Positions 36,479 to 47,055 of a stretch of DNA of 59,925 nucleotides are shown piece after piece. Position 1 is the first letter of the stretch. Each line of letters opens with the position of its first letter. The DNA is from Desulfobacula sp. (GTDB lineage: Bacteria; Desulfobacterota; Desulfobacteria; Desulfobacterales; Desulfobacteraceae), in assembly GCA_012031875.1 (NCBI GenBank), contig JAAUSZ010000004.1:1-59925 (forward strand), given 5' to 3'. A program made the translations under genes and the position numbers. Under the pieces are notes generated by a model. That model made no database searches. It had not been told where the DNA came from and saw nothing but the letters and a program-made list of their open reading frames with translations.

Positions 36479-38959
36479 TTAAATCACCAGGGCATCCGAT
36501 TTTTTCACCCAGCCCACCCGGTCCTTGGAAAATCGGACTTTCAGGTATCCTTCCCGTTGGTCCTCAACCCTGACCCTTGTCCCGGCATGGAGGCTGAACA
36601 ATTCCGTGGCCGTATCCGCCATGCCCGACCGGACGGCCACTTCCTCCCGGACAAGGACGGCATGGACACGAACGGTATGTTGGCTGTATTGAATAACCGC
36701 CATGGCCGCCGCCACGGCAAAAACCGCGCACAGGGCCATGCCGGTGCCTGAAAAAACTTTCCTGTTTTGGACAACCCGGACCGAGGCCCAGGTAAAAAAA
36801 ACAAAGGAAAACAGGATGGCGGCAATCTGAAGGTGCCTTGCCGGGAAAAGCCGGGACCAGAAAAACAGGACCTCTGAAATATCCGGGGAGGCTTCGGTTT
36901 TATCCTTTACCAGGCTCCGGGCGTATTCCAGGTTATAGGTCAGATCCGGATCATTGGGGAGAATTCTTTTGGCTCTTTCATACCATAAAACGGCCCGGCC
37001 CAGATCACCGGCCTTAAGATAGGCATTGCCCGTATTGTAATAAAGATGGGGATTTTTAACGGATTCTCCGGCAAGGGTTTCAAAGGATTTTGCGGCCTCA
37101 CTGAACCGGCCGGCCTGATACTGCCGGACGGCATCGGCAAAATCCGCGGCCGGATCAGCCAGGGCCCTTTGCCCCGGAAAAGAAAGGAGGCCGAAACAAA
37201 GGAGGGCCAGGCAGAGCATCCGGATCACCCGGCCGGCCTCGAATAAAAGGCTTTTTCCTTCCGTCTCGTCTATGGCCCTTCCGCCGAACCTTGCCGATTC
37301 TATATTTTCCAGAAGACGGGCCACACTGTCCACGAGATCCTTATCCGCTCCGGTCCGGGTTAAAATGGCCCTTGCTTCGCCAAGGGTCAGGGTTTCCCCT
37401 TTTCTGCGGCCCCTGGAAAGGACACCAGCCACCAGGGAGGAATAAAGCCGGCTTAAAAACTCCCTGTCGCTGACCTTCATTTTCCCGGCTTCTTTCAAAT
37501 CGCGCCTGGCCTTTTCCAGCATGGTCTTTTCAACGGGCTCCTCTTTTTTACGGACAGAGATAAGGACCCTGACCCCGGAAAACAAAAGGGCCGGGGCCAG
37601 AATCAGGACGGCAAAGGCAAGGGGGCCGATATCCCGGTAAGGGTTCAGGACCTCGGGTCCTTCTTTTATCTCAAGGATATCCCGGTTGATCAGGCCCACC
37701 TCTTCCTTGACCACCGGCGCATTTCCGGGGGAATGGGTTTCCGCCCTGTGAAGCTCTCCGGACGGGGTAACGGCCAGGGCGATCTCCCGGGTTGAAACCT
37801 CCTCATAGGCTTTTTTTTCCGTATCAAAATACACAAGGACAAGGGGAGGTATCCTGTAATTTCCCGGGTGGACCGGCACCAGGGCTTTTTTGAAAACCCT
37901 TTCCCCCTCATAGCCTTTTTCCGTCAGGGTCAGGGTCTCCGTCGGAGTATCATCATAGGTTTTGAAATTCCGGCCCAGGTCCATGGAAGGGAGTCCGGCA
38001 TCCATGATATTGCCTGATCCGGATATGGTGAGGGTCAGGGTGGCCGATTCCCCGGCCTGAAGGCTTGTTTTATCCAGGTCCGCACGGATGTCAAACCGGC
38101 CCACCAGCCCCGAAAAGGGGGCCGGGCCGGAATAGGCAGGAAGGGGAAGGACCTCAATGTTAACCGGGTTGGACACCACCCGGACCGGCTTAAAGGCGTC
38201 CGATGAAAAAAACGGGTCATTGAAAATTGAAGGTCTCCCGGGATTCCGGTTGGACTGGACCATGACTTGGGCCGTAAGGACGGCCGGATCAAGGGTAAAC
38301 ACACCGGGGCCGGACGGGAAAAGGACATAATCCGCCTGGGTCACCTGGAAGGGGACGCCGGAAAGGGTTTGGGTATAGGTATGGTCCCTTTCAACAGGCT
38401 TGGCGGAAAAGCCCCTGAATTCAAGCGGGTTTTCAAACCCGAGGCCGGACAAGCGTTTTGAGGTGAAGATTTTCAGAGAATAGATGACCGGCTGCCCCAT
38501 GAAGGGCTTTTCATCCGAAACCTCAGCCCTGGCAAAAAGGGATTTGACCTCTCCCTGGGCAGGCTTTTCCGTCGATACCGTGATGAGGATTTCCTCTGTA
38601 AAGACGGTTTCCCCCTCCCGCTCCGCTTTTATGGCAGGGATGCGGAGGGTCCCCTGCTTGAGGGGGATCAGGATAAACTGATAGGAAAAGGTGCTTTGGG
38701 ATTTACCGTTGATAAACTGATAGGAAGAGGAGGTGCCCCTGGGCGTCACCTTGAAATCCGTGATCCCGGAAAGATCCGGATCAGCCTTGCCGCCGCTGAT
38801 CTCAATCCGGAGCAGAACCGAATCCTCCGGTGTGATCATGTTCTTATCCACCCGGGCCGTGACCTCGAAACCTAGGCCAGGGGCCGGTATTGCCAGCAGC
38901 AATACCAGGGCTGCAAAAATGACGGAATTCAATTTCATGTGTCTACCAGTCTTTTTCAA
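36479..38959 (-). CDS. batD: BatD/BatE-type protein: oxygen-tolerance beta domains, TPR and SH3 regions
   Basis: 826 residues. The TTG start at 38959 has AGGAG eight bases upstream; ATG 38938 is an alternative. After the signal peptide (ends near PGLG) the BatD part has TARVDKNMITPEDSVLLRI, GKSQSTFSYQFILIPLKQG and the repeated YTQTLSGVPFQVTQADYVLF. A helix at about 445-465 follows, then a second part: a further helix, TPR motifs (NPHLYYNTGNAYLKAGDLGR) and an SH3-like end (LHAGTRVRVEDQREGYLKV). The latter part is normally a separate BatE. Bat proteins span the membrane and are tied to oxygen tolerance. The gene overlaps batB by 17 bases. Confidence 0.88.
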   Translation of the reverse strand: MKKTGRHMKLNSVIFAALVLLLAIPAPGLGFEVTARVDKNMITPEDSVLLRIEISGGKADPDLSGITDFKVTPRGTSSSYQFINGKSQSTFSYQFILIPLKQGTLRIPAIKAEREGETVFTEEILITVSTEKPAQGEVKSLFARAEVSDEKPFMGQPVIYSLKIFTSKRLSGLGFENPLEFRGFSAKPVERDHTYTQTLSGVPFQVTQADYVLFPSGPGVFTLDPAVLTAQVMVQSNRNPGRPSIFNDPFFSSDAFKPVRVVSNPVNIEVLPLPAYSGPAPFSGLVGRFDIRADLDKTSLQAGESATLTLTISGSGNIMDAGLPSMDLGRNFKTYDDTPTETLTLTEKGYEGERVFKKALVPVHPGNYRIPPLVLVYFDTEKKAYEEVSTREIALAVTPSGELHRAETHSPGNAPVVKEEVGLINRDILEIKEGPEVLNPYRDIGPLAFAVLILAPALLFSGVRVLISVRKKEEPVEKTMLEKARRDLKEAGKMKVSDREFLSRLYSSLVAGVLSRGRRKGETLTLGEARAILTRTGADKDLVDSVARLLENIESARFGGRAIDETEGKSLLFEAGRVIRMLCLALLCFGLLSFPGQRALADPAADFADAVRQYQAGRFSEAAKSFETLAGESVKNPHLYYNTGNAYLKAGDLGRAVLWYERAKRILPNDPDLTYNLEYARSLVKDKTEASPDISEVLFFWSRLFPARHLQIAAILFSFVFFTWASVRVVQNRKVFSGTGMALCAVFAVAAAMAVIQYSQHTVRVHAVLVREEVAVRSGMADTATELFSLHAGTRVRVEDQREGYLKVRFSKDRVGWVKKSDALVI

Positions 38960-40732
38960 TGGCGCGCTCCTGCAAAAAAGGGATCAAGGCGCTGCCCGGC
39001 CTGTCTTCCAGCCGGTTCAGCATATTGTCAAGAGTTTCCCCGGCCTGCCGCTCCCGGCCGGAACCGGGTTGGGGCCGGTTTTCCTCATTCTGCCCGGGGT
39101 TTTCAGCCCCGGGTTCAGGGCCTTTGTCTTGTTGGGGATTTTCGCTGCCCGGCTCAGGAGGGGGCTCCGGTTTTCCCTGATTTTCCCCCTTATTCTGTTG
39201 ATCCTGCTTTTCATCCAGGTCCCTGCCCTGGTTGTTGCCGGAATCCTTGTCCTGATCCTGTTTCTCTTTATCCTGTTTTCCTTTATCCTCCGGCTTTTTT
39301 TGCTCTTCCTGTTTCTTTTGCCGGGCCAGTTCCAGGTTTTCCCTTGCCTCCCGGTCATCGGGAAATTCCTTTAAAACCGCCTCATATTCCTTGATGGCCC
39401 CATCCATATCCCCCATCTGATAATGGGTATTGCCGAGGTTGAACCGGGCCTTGTGCCTCAGACCGGGGTCTTCCGCGTCCAGGGCCTTTCCGAATTGGCC
39501 GAGGGCCTCCTCATATTCTTTGTTCATATAGAGGGCCGTTCCGATATTATAATAGAGCCGTTTGTCGTCCGGGTTTTCAAGCTGGGCATCCACAAATTGT
39601 TTTTTGGCTTCTCCGTAATTTTTGGCCTCATAGGCCGTGATCCCCTTTCCCACGGAAGACGAAAAAATCCCGGCCTGGGCGGGACCCGGAGAAAACCCCC
39701 AGAGGGCCAGGCCCAGGGCCGGGATGAGAAAAAAACCCCTTAAGGATCTTCTTCCGGGTGACAGCATGGCTTCCGCCAAAAGCAGGATCAGGCCGGGAAG
39801 TAAAAACCATTGGAACCGGTTTTCCCAGACCTTTTGCTTCCCCGAGGTCAGGGTCTTTTTCTCCATTTGCCCCCGGATTTTGTCTTTATAAATCAGGTCC
39901 AGGTCCATATCCCCGGCCACGGACCGGACATAGGCCCCGTTGGTCAGGGCCGCCAGCTTTTCAAGGCCTTTTTCATCCACCCTTGAAAGGACGAGGTTGC
40001 CGGACCCGTCTTTTTTAAAACCGCCCTTTTCATCGGGTATGGGAGCACCCCCGGACCCGCCCACGCCGATGCAGAAAATCCTGATGCCGTCCCTGGCCAG
40101 AATTTTTGCCGTCTCCTCGGCGTCTCCCTCGGTATTTTCACCGTCTGTAATAAGAATCACGGCTTTTTCCGTGTCCGATTCTTTTTCAAAGCCGTCGTAA
40201 GCTGTTTTCAGGGCCTCAGAAAGGTTGGTGCCGCCCACGGGCAGAAATCCCGGGGTCAAGGCCTTGAGAAAAAGATGAAAAGCTTCATGGTCCAGGGTCA
40301 GGGGGCATTGGAGTACGGCCCTCCCGGAAAAGGCCACCAGCCCGGCCCGGTCGGATTTCATCATGTGAAGGAGATCCACAATCTCCCGTTTGGCCCGTTC
40401 CAGCCGGTCAGGCTCAATATCCGCGGCCAGCATGCTTTTGGAACAATCCAGGGCAATCATGAGATCCACCCCTTTTTCATTGACGGTTTCCCACCTGAAC
40501 CCCCATTGGGGTCCGGCCAGGGCCACCACCGCGCATCCCGCGGCCAGGGTCGTGAGAACGGCCTTGATCCACCGGCGTCTGGGTCAGACCCCGGTATGAT
40601 GGAAGAAAACATCCCCCCGCCGGCAAACCGGGACAGGACTTTCCTTCGCTCCAGGATGCCGTAGGCCATGATCCCGAAAAACGGGAGCAGCGCCCACAAG
40701 AGATTCAAAAGATAGGGATGGGTGAATTTCAT
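38943..40732 (-). CDS. batB: BatB/BatC fusion: VWA domain plus TPR, Gln/Lys/Glu-rich tail (frameshifted)
   Basis: The N-terminus MKFTHPYLLNLLWALLPFFG is a membrane helix; one base shift near 40575-40600 joins it to the main frame (VALAGPQWGFRWETV). The VWA domain has the metal site DCSKSM and the sugar-binding-type VVFS-like core LVAFSGRAVLQCPLT, plus ITDGENTEGDAEE. After a second helix the C-terminal part contains TPR units (KRLYYNIGTALYMNKEYEE) and a long charged tail of Lys, Glu, Gln and Pro. This corresponds to BatB fused to BatC. It lies between batA and batD in one operon. Confidence 0.88.
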
Positions 40733-40733
40733 A

Positions 40734-41725
40734 TCAGGGTATCCTTAAAAACCGTGTATTGGAGAAAAGGATATAGAAAAAAAGAAAGCCCATCCCGGCC
40801 GCCAGGACCCCCGGATACAGCTCCTCATATTCCACCCATTTTTCAAGGTCCTTCTTTGTTTTTTCAAGGCTGTCGATCATGGCGTAAATTTTTTCAAGGG
40901 ATTCCAGGTCCGCGGCTTCAAAAAAACTGCCCCGGGTTTCCCGGGCTATGGTTTTCAGCGCCTCCATATCCATCTCCACCCGTTTGTACACATACCGTTT
41001 GCCTAAAAATCCGTCCACCAGAAAGGGGGCTTCGCCGTCTGTTCCGATGCCGATGGTATGGATTTTTACCCCCCGGCCGGCCGCGATTTTGGCGGCATCC
41101 TGCCAGGCCAGCTCGCCTGAATTGCTTTTCCCGTCCGTTAAAAGGATGATGAGATTGGATTTGCTTTCAATATCTTCCAGGCGTTTCAGGGAAATGCCGA
41201 TGGCATCGCCGATGGCGGTTCTGGGCCCGGCGGCCCCGATCTCCAGCCGGTCCAGGATAAAGGCAATGGTGTGGTAATCCCGGGTCAGGGGGAGCTGGGT
41301 AAAGGCGTTGGAGCCGAACACCACCATACCGATCCTGTCCCCTTCCCGTTTCAGGATAAAATCCCGGACCACGGATTTGACGGCCGCAAGCCGGGTCACC
41401 AGTTTGCCGTCCTGTTTAAAATCCAGGGCGCTCATGGACTCGGAAAGATCCAGGGCCAGGATGATGTTCACCCCTTCGGTGGTGACGTTGATTTTCCTGT
41501 CCCCCCACTGGGGCCGGGCCAGGGCCAGGATCAGGAGCATGAGAGCCAGGGTTTTGAAAAAGGGCAGGCCTTTTGAAATCCGGACCATGAAAGAGACGGG
41601 AGCCGCGTCAATGCCTTCAAGGGTGGCCACCCGGAGTTGATTCCCCTGTCTCCTCATGCTGAAAAAAGGACCAGGGGCGGGATCAAAAGCAGGAATAAAA
41701 ATAAGGGAGAGGCAAACCTGAACAC
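40734..41725 (-). CDS. batA: BatA: membrane-anchored VWA protein (frameshift near N-terminus)
   Basis: The start is GTG 41725, whose G is shared with the stop of the previous gene (TAGTG) and which has GGAGG just upstream. The N-terminal helix FRFASPLFLFLLLIPPLVL ends at a T-run (41662-41667) where one base is missing; MRRQGNQLRVATLEG continues it. The VWA domain shows LALDLSESMSALDF (metal site), GMVVFGSNAFTQLPLTRDY and LLTDGKSNSGELAW; a C-terminal helix anchors it (LAAGMGFLFFYILF). It forms an operon with batB and batD. Bat proteins are thought to act with MoxR-type chaperones in envelope maintenance. Confidence 0.9.
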
Positions 41726-42279
41726 TAGGAGGCCTCCTTTGTCTCATTTTTTTCCTGCTCCCTTTTTTGTGCAAGGCCTTTTTCAATCTTTGAAACAAGA
41801 TCCCGGACCAAGTCAAGGTCTTTGACCACCAGGGCCTTTTCAGGCGAAACCCCGGCATACTTAAAGGGGTCGGACAGGGCCTGGAACTGCGAGATTTCTT
41901 TTCCGGCCTCTTTTTCAAGGTCCAGCCGCCCAACCTCCCTGACAAATTCCTCAGAGGTCATTTCCACCGCGTTAAAGCCGAAGGAGCGGCCCAGATACCG
42001 CCGGAGCACCAGGGTCAGGTCAAAATAAAAAAGCCTGGGGTCGCCCATGGATCTCCGGGAAAGGGTGTCCAGCTCTTCCGTTGCTTCTTCAAAGGGGGAA
42101 AGCGGCAGGGCAAGGGCCTCGATTTCTTTTACCCCTTTTCTGTTTTTCCGCCGGTTCCGGATCAGAAAAAAAAGTATCCCGGCCAATACAAGGACCCCCA
42201 AAAGGATCAGGAAAATTTTCACCGTCAGGGGATCCATCCCCACAGGGACCGGCGGCCTTATCTCGTGGAATTCCTGCAT
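41725..42279 (-). CDS. DUF4381 family membrane protein
   Basis: 184 residues. A helix at about 20-42 (KIFLILLGVLVLAGILFFLI) is followed by basic residues and a cytoplasmic domain with YLGRSFGFNAVEMTSEEFV, the DUF4381 core. It begins one base after the DUF58 gene and shares one base with the batA start. Such proteins are regular members of MoxR/Bat operons; function unknown. Confidence 0.88.
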   Translation of the reverse strand: MQEFHEIRPPVPVGMDPLTVKIFLILLGVLVLAGILFFLIRNRRKNRKGVKEIEALALPLSPFEEATEELDTLSRRSMGDPRLFYFDLTLVLRRYLGRSFGFNAVEMTSEEFVREVGRLDLEKEAGKEISQFQALSDPFKYAGVSPEKALVVKDLDLVRDLVSKIEKGLAQKREQEKNETKEAS

Positions 42280-43158
42280 CTACCTGATCCGCCTTTCCCT
42301 CTGCCTGAAATAGCCTTGCAGGGTATCGGAAACCGAGGCCCCGGTTTCAAGTTCGATAATATCGGTTCCGGCCTGGGAAAAAAGATCCAGGGTTTTCCTG
42401 CGGCCGGCCTCCATCGCGGCCCTGAACCTTTCTTTTGCTTCCCTGCTGAACCCGTCCAGGACCGCCTGCCGGGAGGTTTCAAAATCCGACAGGGTCAGGA
42501 TGCCCTTGAAGGGCAACTCAAACCCGCCCTTGTCATAAATCATCACACCGATGGGCTCATGACGCCGCCGCACGGTTCGAAGGCTTTTCAGGTATCCCCC
42601 ATCCAGAAAATCCGACAGGATAAAGACAAAGGACCGTTTCTTGGAAATTTTCGCCAGATAGTCCAGGGCCCCGGCAATATCCGTTCCCCTGCCCTGGGGT
42701 GAAAAGGTAAAAATCTCCTTGATCACCCGCCAGACATGGCTGCTGCCTTTTTTAGGCGGGATGTATTTTTCCACCCGGTCCGTAAAAAACACGGCCCCGA
42801 CCTTGTCATTGTTCCGGATAGCATTAAAGGCCAGGACCGATGCGGTCTCGGCCACCCGCTCCAGGACCGGGCCGTGGAAGGTTCCGAATTTCAGGGAGGC
42901 GCTCATGTCAATGAGGAGCATGACCATGCGTTCCCGCTCTTCCCGGTAAAGCTTGACAAAGGGCTTTCCAAGCCTTGCCGAGACCTTCCAGTCAATGCTC
43001 TTGACCTCATCTCCGGGCGAGTATTCCCGGACCTCTTCAAACTCGATGCCCGAGCCCCGGAACACGGACCGGTACTGCCCTGCCATGATGGTATTGACCG
43101 TGCGGCCGGATTTGATGTGAATCCTTCGGATTTTTTTGATGATATGGGCCGGAATCAT
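42280..43158 (-). CDS. DUF58 (VWA-like) protein of the MoxR/Bat operon
   Basis: 292 residues without helices. The DUF58 signature EFEEVREYSPGDEVKSIDWK at about 38-57 is complete, followed by VKLYREERERMVMLLIDMSA (metal-site like DMSAS). The rest is a VWA-type Rossmann fold (FVFILSDFLDGGYL). It lies between moxR and the DUF4381 gene with tight spacing. Known role in other bacteria: partner of MoxR ATPase, with the client unknown. Confidence 0.93.
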   Translation of the reverse strand: MIPAHIIKKIRRIHIKSGRTVNTIMAGQYRSVFRGSGIEFEEVREYSPGDEVKSIDWKVSARLGKPFVKLYREERERMVMLLIDMSASLKFGTFHGPVLERVAETASVLAFNAIRNNDKVGAVFFTDRVEKYIPPKKGSSHVWRVIKEIFTFSPQGRGTDIAGALDYLAKISKKRSFVFILSDFLDGGYLKSLRTVRRRHEPIGVMIYDKGGFELPFKGILTLSDFETSRQAVLDGFSREAKERFRAAMEAGRRKTLDLFSQAGTDIIELETGASVSDTLQGYFRQRERRIR

Positions 43159-43172
43159 CCCTCACCTCTGCC

Positions 43173-44150
43173 TTAGGGTACCTGGACGGAATCGAAAAGG
43201 GTCCGGACGATCTCTTCGCAGGACACCTCTTCGGCCTCGGCTTCAAAGCTCAGAATGATCCGGTGCCGGAGGACGTCGGGGCCCACCTGCTTGATGTCCT
43301 GGGGCGTCACATAGCCCCGGCCCGACAAAAAGGCATGGACCCGGGCGGCCCGGGCCAGGAAGATGGAGGCCCTGGGCGAGGCCCCGTACCGGATATAACC
43401 GGCCGTATCCATGCCGAAGGCCTTGGGGTCCCGGGTGGCGGATACCAGATCCACAATATATTCCTTGAGTTTTTCATCCACATAGATCTGATCCATAAGT
43501 TCAGCCATGGCTGAGATTTCCTCACAGGTAATGACCGGCCGGATGGGTTCGGGATGGGAAAAACTGGTCTTTTTCAGAATCTCCAGTTCCTGGGCCCTGT
43601 CCGGATAATCCACGAGAACTTTCAGCATGAACCGGTCCACCTGGGCCTCGGGAAGGGGATAGGTGCCCTCCTGCTCAATGGGGTTCTGGGTGGCCAGGAC
43701 CAAAAAAGGCGACGGCAGGGCAAAGGTTTCATCCCCGATGGTGACCTGCTTTTCCTCCATGGCCTCAAGCAGGGCGGACTGGACCTTGGAAGGGGCCCGG
43801 TTGATTTCATCGGCCAGGATGATATTATTAAACAGGGGTCCCTTGCGCGTGGCAAAATCCCCGGTTTTGGGCCGGTAGATTTCCGTGCCCGTGAGGTCTG
43901 CCGGCAGAAGATCCGGGGTGAACTGGATGCGCTTGAACCGGGCCTGAACCGCGGAGGCAAGGGCTTTTACCGCCCTTGTCTTGGCCAGTCCCGGCACCCC
44001 TTCGATGAGGACATGCCCCCCGGTTAAAAGCCCTGTCAAAAGGCTGTCCACCAGCGCATCCTGGCCCACGAGCTGCTTGGATATTTCTTTTCGGATGCTG
44101 CTGATGTGCAGGTGATGCTTTTCAATGGCTTCTTTGATCTGTTCCGTCAT
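43173..44150 (-). CDS. moxR: MoxR-family AAA+ ATPase
   Basis: 325 residues. Walker A is EGVPGLAKTRAV, Walker B IILADEINRAPSKVQSALLEA, and sensor 1 LVLATQNPIEQEGTYPLPEAQ; YIRYGASPRASIFLARAARV matches the C-terminal lid. MoxR proteins act as chaperones for VWA protein complexes. It is the first gene of the Bat operon; AAAAGGAGAGGGGC precedes the start. It is therefore likely to drive assembly of the VWA proteins encoded next. Confidence 0.95.
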   Translation of the reverse strand: MTEQIKEAIEKHHLHISSIRKEISKQLVGQDALVDSLLTGLLTGGHVLIEGVPGLAKTRAVKALASAVQARFKRIQFTPDLLPADLTGTEIYRPKTGDFATRKGPLFNNIILADEINRAPSKVQSALLEAMEEKQVTIGDETFALPSPFLVLATQNPIEQEGTYPLPEAQVDRFMLKVLVDYPDRAQELEILKKTSFSHPEPIRPVITCEEISAMAELMDQIYVDEKLKEYIVDLVSATRDPKAFGMDTAGYIRYGASPRASIFLARAARVHAFLSGRGYVTPQDIKQVGPDVLRHRIILSFEAEAEEVSCEEIVRTLFDSVQVP

Positions 44151-44275
44151 GATAAATGCCCCTCTCCTTTTCCTGATTCATGATGACACCCTCGCTCCTG
44201 GAATTTCTGTACAAAAATAGTAAGGATTTCAAGCCTGTCAAGAAAGGATAAGGATACGGGGAAACCCTTTTTCCT

Positions 44276-44893
44276 TCAGGGTTTGATCAATTGATCCGTA
44301 TAAAGGGAAGCGGTCACCCTGACCAGTTTATGGATATGATCCCGGACGGCTTTTTTATTCTTCAGGGGATAATTTCTAAAGGTCATTAATATTCCGGCAA
44401 GGGAGGCGATGAAGGAATGGGCGTATAACCTGACCTTTCCTTCCCTGGCTCCGTTTCTGACCAGGAGCTGCTCAAAAAGATCGAAAAAAATCTTGGTCAC
44501 GGAGTCAAACCTGCCCATGACCGGGTTTGTCAGATCGTTCTTCAGCATGAGATAGGTCATCATCTGAAAGGTGGTCTCATTTTCAATGAGAAGATCCACA
44601 AAGGCCAGGGCGAAATCTTCAATATCGGCCGGTTTTTCCTTTTGGAGCATGTCCTTGAAGGCCCTGCTGGCCGTGTCAATCTCCTGGATAAATGCCTCAT
44701 GAAACAATTCTTCCTGGCTTGCAAAATACCGGTATATGGTTGCCGGCGAAATCCCGGCTTCTTCGGCAACATCCCTCATGCCCACTTCATAAAAAGGTTT
44801 TTGGGCAAAAAGGGTCAAGGCGGATTCAACAACAATCTGCTTTCTTGTTTCCTTTTCCTTTTCCTTTAACTCGGCAAACTTCGATTCAACCAC
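44276..44893 (-). CDS. TetR-family transcriptional regulator
   Basis: 205 residues. The N-terminal helix-turn-helix reads TRKQIVVESALTLFAQKPFY, then VAEEAGISPATIYRYFASQEELF at about 41-63. The C-terminal ligand-binding part is divergent (NETTFQMMTYLMLKN). Its target is unknown. It is the only gene between the Bat operon and the chemoreceptor on this strand, with a large dyad in front of it (44930-44985) that could be its own operator. Confidence 0.9.
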   Translation of the reverse strand: MVESKFAELKEKEKETRKQIVVESALTLFAQKPFYEVGMRDVAEEAGISPATIYRYFASQEELFHEAFIQEIDTASRAFKDMLQKEKPADIEDFALAFVDLLIENETTFQMMTYLMLKNDLTNPVMGRFDSVTKIFFDLFEQLLVRNGAREGKVRLYAHSFIASLAGILMTFRNYPLKNKKAVRDHIHKLVRVTASLYTDQLIKP

Positions 44894-44929
44894 GGTCTTC
44901 CACCCTTCCCTGTGCGTTTATGTATCCAG

Positions 44930-44985
44930 CCTGATTTTTCTGACTTACCACTTGTTTTTTCTTCTGACAAGGTAAAAAAATCAGG
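44930..44985. promoter_or_regulatory. 56-base dyad between the chemoreceptor and TetR genes
   Basis: Outer arms CCTGATTTTT (44930-44939) and AAAAATCAGG (44976-44985) enclose an inner pair TTACCACTTG / CAAGGTAA. On the minus strand it could terminate the chemoreceptor transcript; being 37 bases before the tetR start, it could also be the repressor's operator. Confidence 0.55.
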
Positions 44986-45001
44986 CCCCGGATTTTAAGA
45001 A

Positions 45002-46719
45002 TCACACCTTGAAGGTCTGGACGATCCGTTTCAATTCCTCTGCCATGGCGCTCATGGTGCCGGCACTCTGCATGACAAGTCCGGAACTTTCCTTCATCCG
45101 GACCGCGGCCGCGTTAACCCCGCCGATTTCCCGGGTGATATTCCCTGCCGCTTCCGAGCCCTGGCTGACGTTTTCATTGGCTTCCCGGATCCCCTGGGAA
45201 AGACTTGTGATATTGCTGACAATTTCCTGGGTGGCCGCGGACTGCTCCGTCACGGCTGCGGCAATGGTGGATACGATGTCGTTGACATCCCGGATCACCC
45301 CGGAAACCTCTTTTATGGCCGTCAAGGTTGAATTGGTATTATTTTGAACATTGTCAATCTGACTTCTGATATCACTGGTGGCCTTAACCGTCTGATTGGC
45401 CAGTTCCTTAATCTCGTTGGCCACCACCGCGAATCCTTTTCCGGCCTCCCCGGCCCGGGCCGCCTCAATGGTGGCATTCAAGGCCAGAAGATTGGTCTGG
45501 TCGGATATTTCCGCTATGGTATCCGTGACCTTTCCAATGGACTGGGCCGCCTTATTGAGAATCGACATGCCGGCCTCCACCTCCGATGTTTTTGCGGCGG
45601 CCTCCGCGGAAATGGTCCTGGCATTTTCGGCATTCCGGGCAATTTCATTGATGGTGGCGTTCATTTCCTCGGCGGCCGAAGCCACCATATGGGCGTTGGT
45701 TGAGGATTCCTCCATAGCCGCGGCAACGGAATTCAGGTTCGAACTCATGTCCCCGGCCGCGGCCGTCACCTTTCCGGCCATATCAGCCGTGGAATTGGCG
45801 CTCCCTGTCATATCCCCGGCAACGGAAACCAGTTCGCCCGACCTTCCATCAATATTTTGGGCGTTCCCCGACAATTGCCGGATGATATTCTGGAGCTTTC
45901 CCATGAAAAGATTGAACAGCTCTCCCAGGGTGGCCAGTTCATCCTTTGAAGTGATGCTGATCCGCTGGGTCAGATCCCCTTCTCCCTTGGCCACATCCTG
46001 GAAATTAACGATCATGGCCTTGAGGGAAGATCCGATACCGGACACAATGAACAGGCAGAGGACTGCAATGCCGATGAAAACAGCTCCGGCAATCATGATC
46101 ATCCTGATGATGGAGGCCTTGACACTCCCGTTGATATCCTTTGTGATGGCCGCCTTTGTGGCTTCGATATTATCAATATACACGCCGGTGCAAATAAAAT
46201 AATCGGTCCCCGGTATCATCTGGGCGTAGCTGATTTTCGATGTATCTCCTTTTCCGGGTTTATCCCAGATATAAGATACAAACCCGCCTCCTTTTTCGGC
46301 CTGTTCCAGTAAGGATCTGGATAAATACACCCCATTCTTATCTTTAAGATCTTTCAAATCTTTGCCCAGGAGGCTTTGATTCATATGGGCGATCATCGTC
46401 ATCCCCTGGTGTACAAAAAAATAACCGGACTGATCCGCCTCAAACCGGATGCCCTCAATCACCTTCCGCATGATCTGAATTTTCTCTTCTTCAGTGTTAA
46501 CCCCTTTCAAAAGATTAGATATCGCCACTGCCATGGAATGGGTGGCTACCTTTATTTTATCTTTCTGATCCTCCAGCATAATCTGCCCTGTTTTTCAATG
46601 GCCAGATCCCTGGCCCTGCGGCTGCCGTCAACGGCAAACCAGACCATAATCAGGAAAAGGGCCAGGATGGAAACAATGATCAGATACATTCTTCCTTTGA
46701 TGCTGAACCGGTTTAGCAT
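45002..46719 (-). CDS. Methyl-accepting chemotaxis protein with Cache sensor (frameshifted)
   Basis: AGGAGG precedes ATG 46719. The first frame encodes [20 protein letters not shown], a signal-anchor helix, and is shifted by one base near 46580 relative to the rest. The sensor is a single-Cache domain ([35 protein letters not shown]). A second helix leads to HAMP, then the conserved signalling hairpin [20 protein letters not shown] and [15 protein letters not shown]. It should sense a small carboxylate-like ligand, but the ligand is not known. No other chemotaxis genes are near. Confidence 0.9.
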
Positions 46720-46863
46720 GGAAACCTCCTGTATTTTTATGAAAAATCGGATTTGGGGTTTATCTTTGCATATCCCAGGTAAAAATCAAGAGAAAATCCG
46801 GATATTGACGATTCCGGATCAAATTGATATATAGGATTGTACATGGAATAAAAAAGGGATGTC

Positions 46864-47049
46864 ATGGAAACGGTAATTAACAGAGACAAATTTGATTTTG
46901 AAATCGGGTATCTGACCAAAAGCCCCTGTCTGGCCTGTAAAAACAGGGCCCAGCTCCCCCTGTGCCATTCCGAGTGCATGGTCCTGGACAAGATCCAGAC
47001 CCTGCTGGCCCGGGGGATTTCGTCCCAGGCTTCTTCCTATGAAAGCTGA
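46864..47049 (+). CDS. 61-aa Cys-rich protein before the phosphagen kinase
   Basis: AAAAGGGATGTC lies upstream of ATG 46864. The product has four Cys: SPCLACKNR and LCHSECMVLDKI, plus a tail GISSQASSYES. It looks like a small metal-binding or redox domain. The next gene (phosphagen kinase) follows after about 6 bases, so the two are probably co-translated. I know no function; the pairing resembles McsA/McsB in layout only, because McsA has a different motif set. Confidence 0.6.
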   Translation: METVINRDKFDFEIGYLTKSPCLACKNRAQLPLCHSECMVLDKIQTLLARGISSQASSYES

Positions 47050-47055
47050 CGGATT

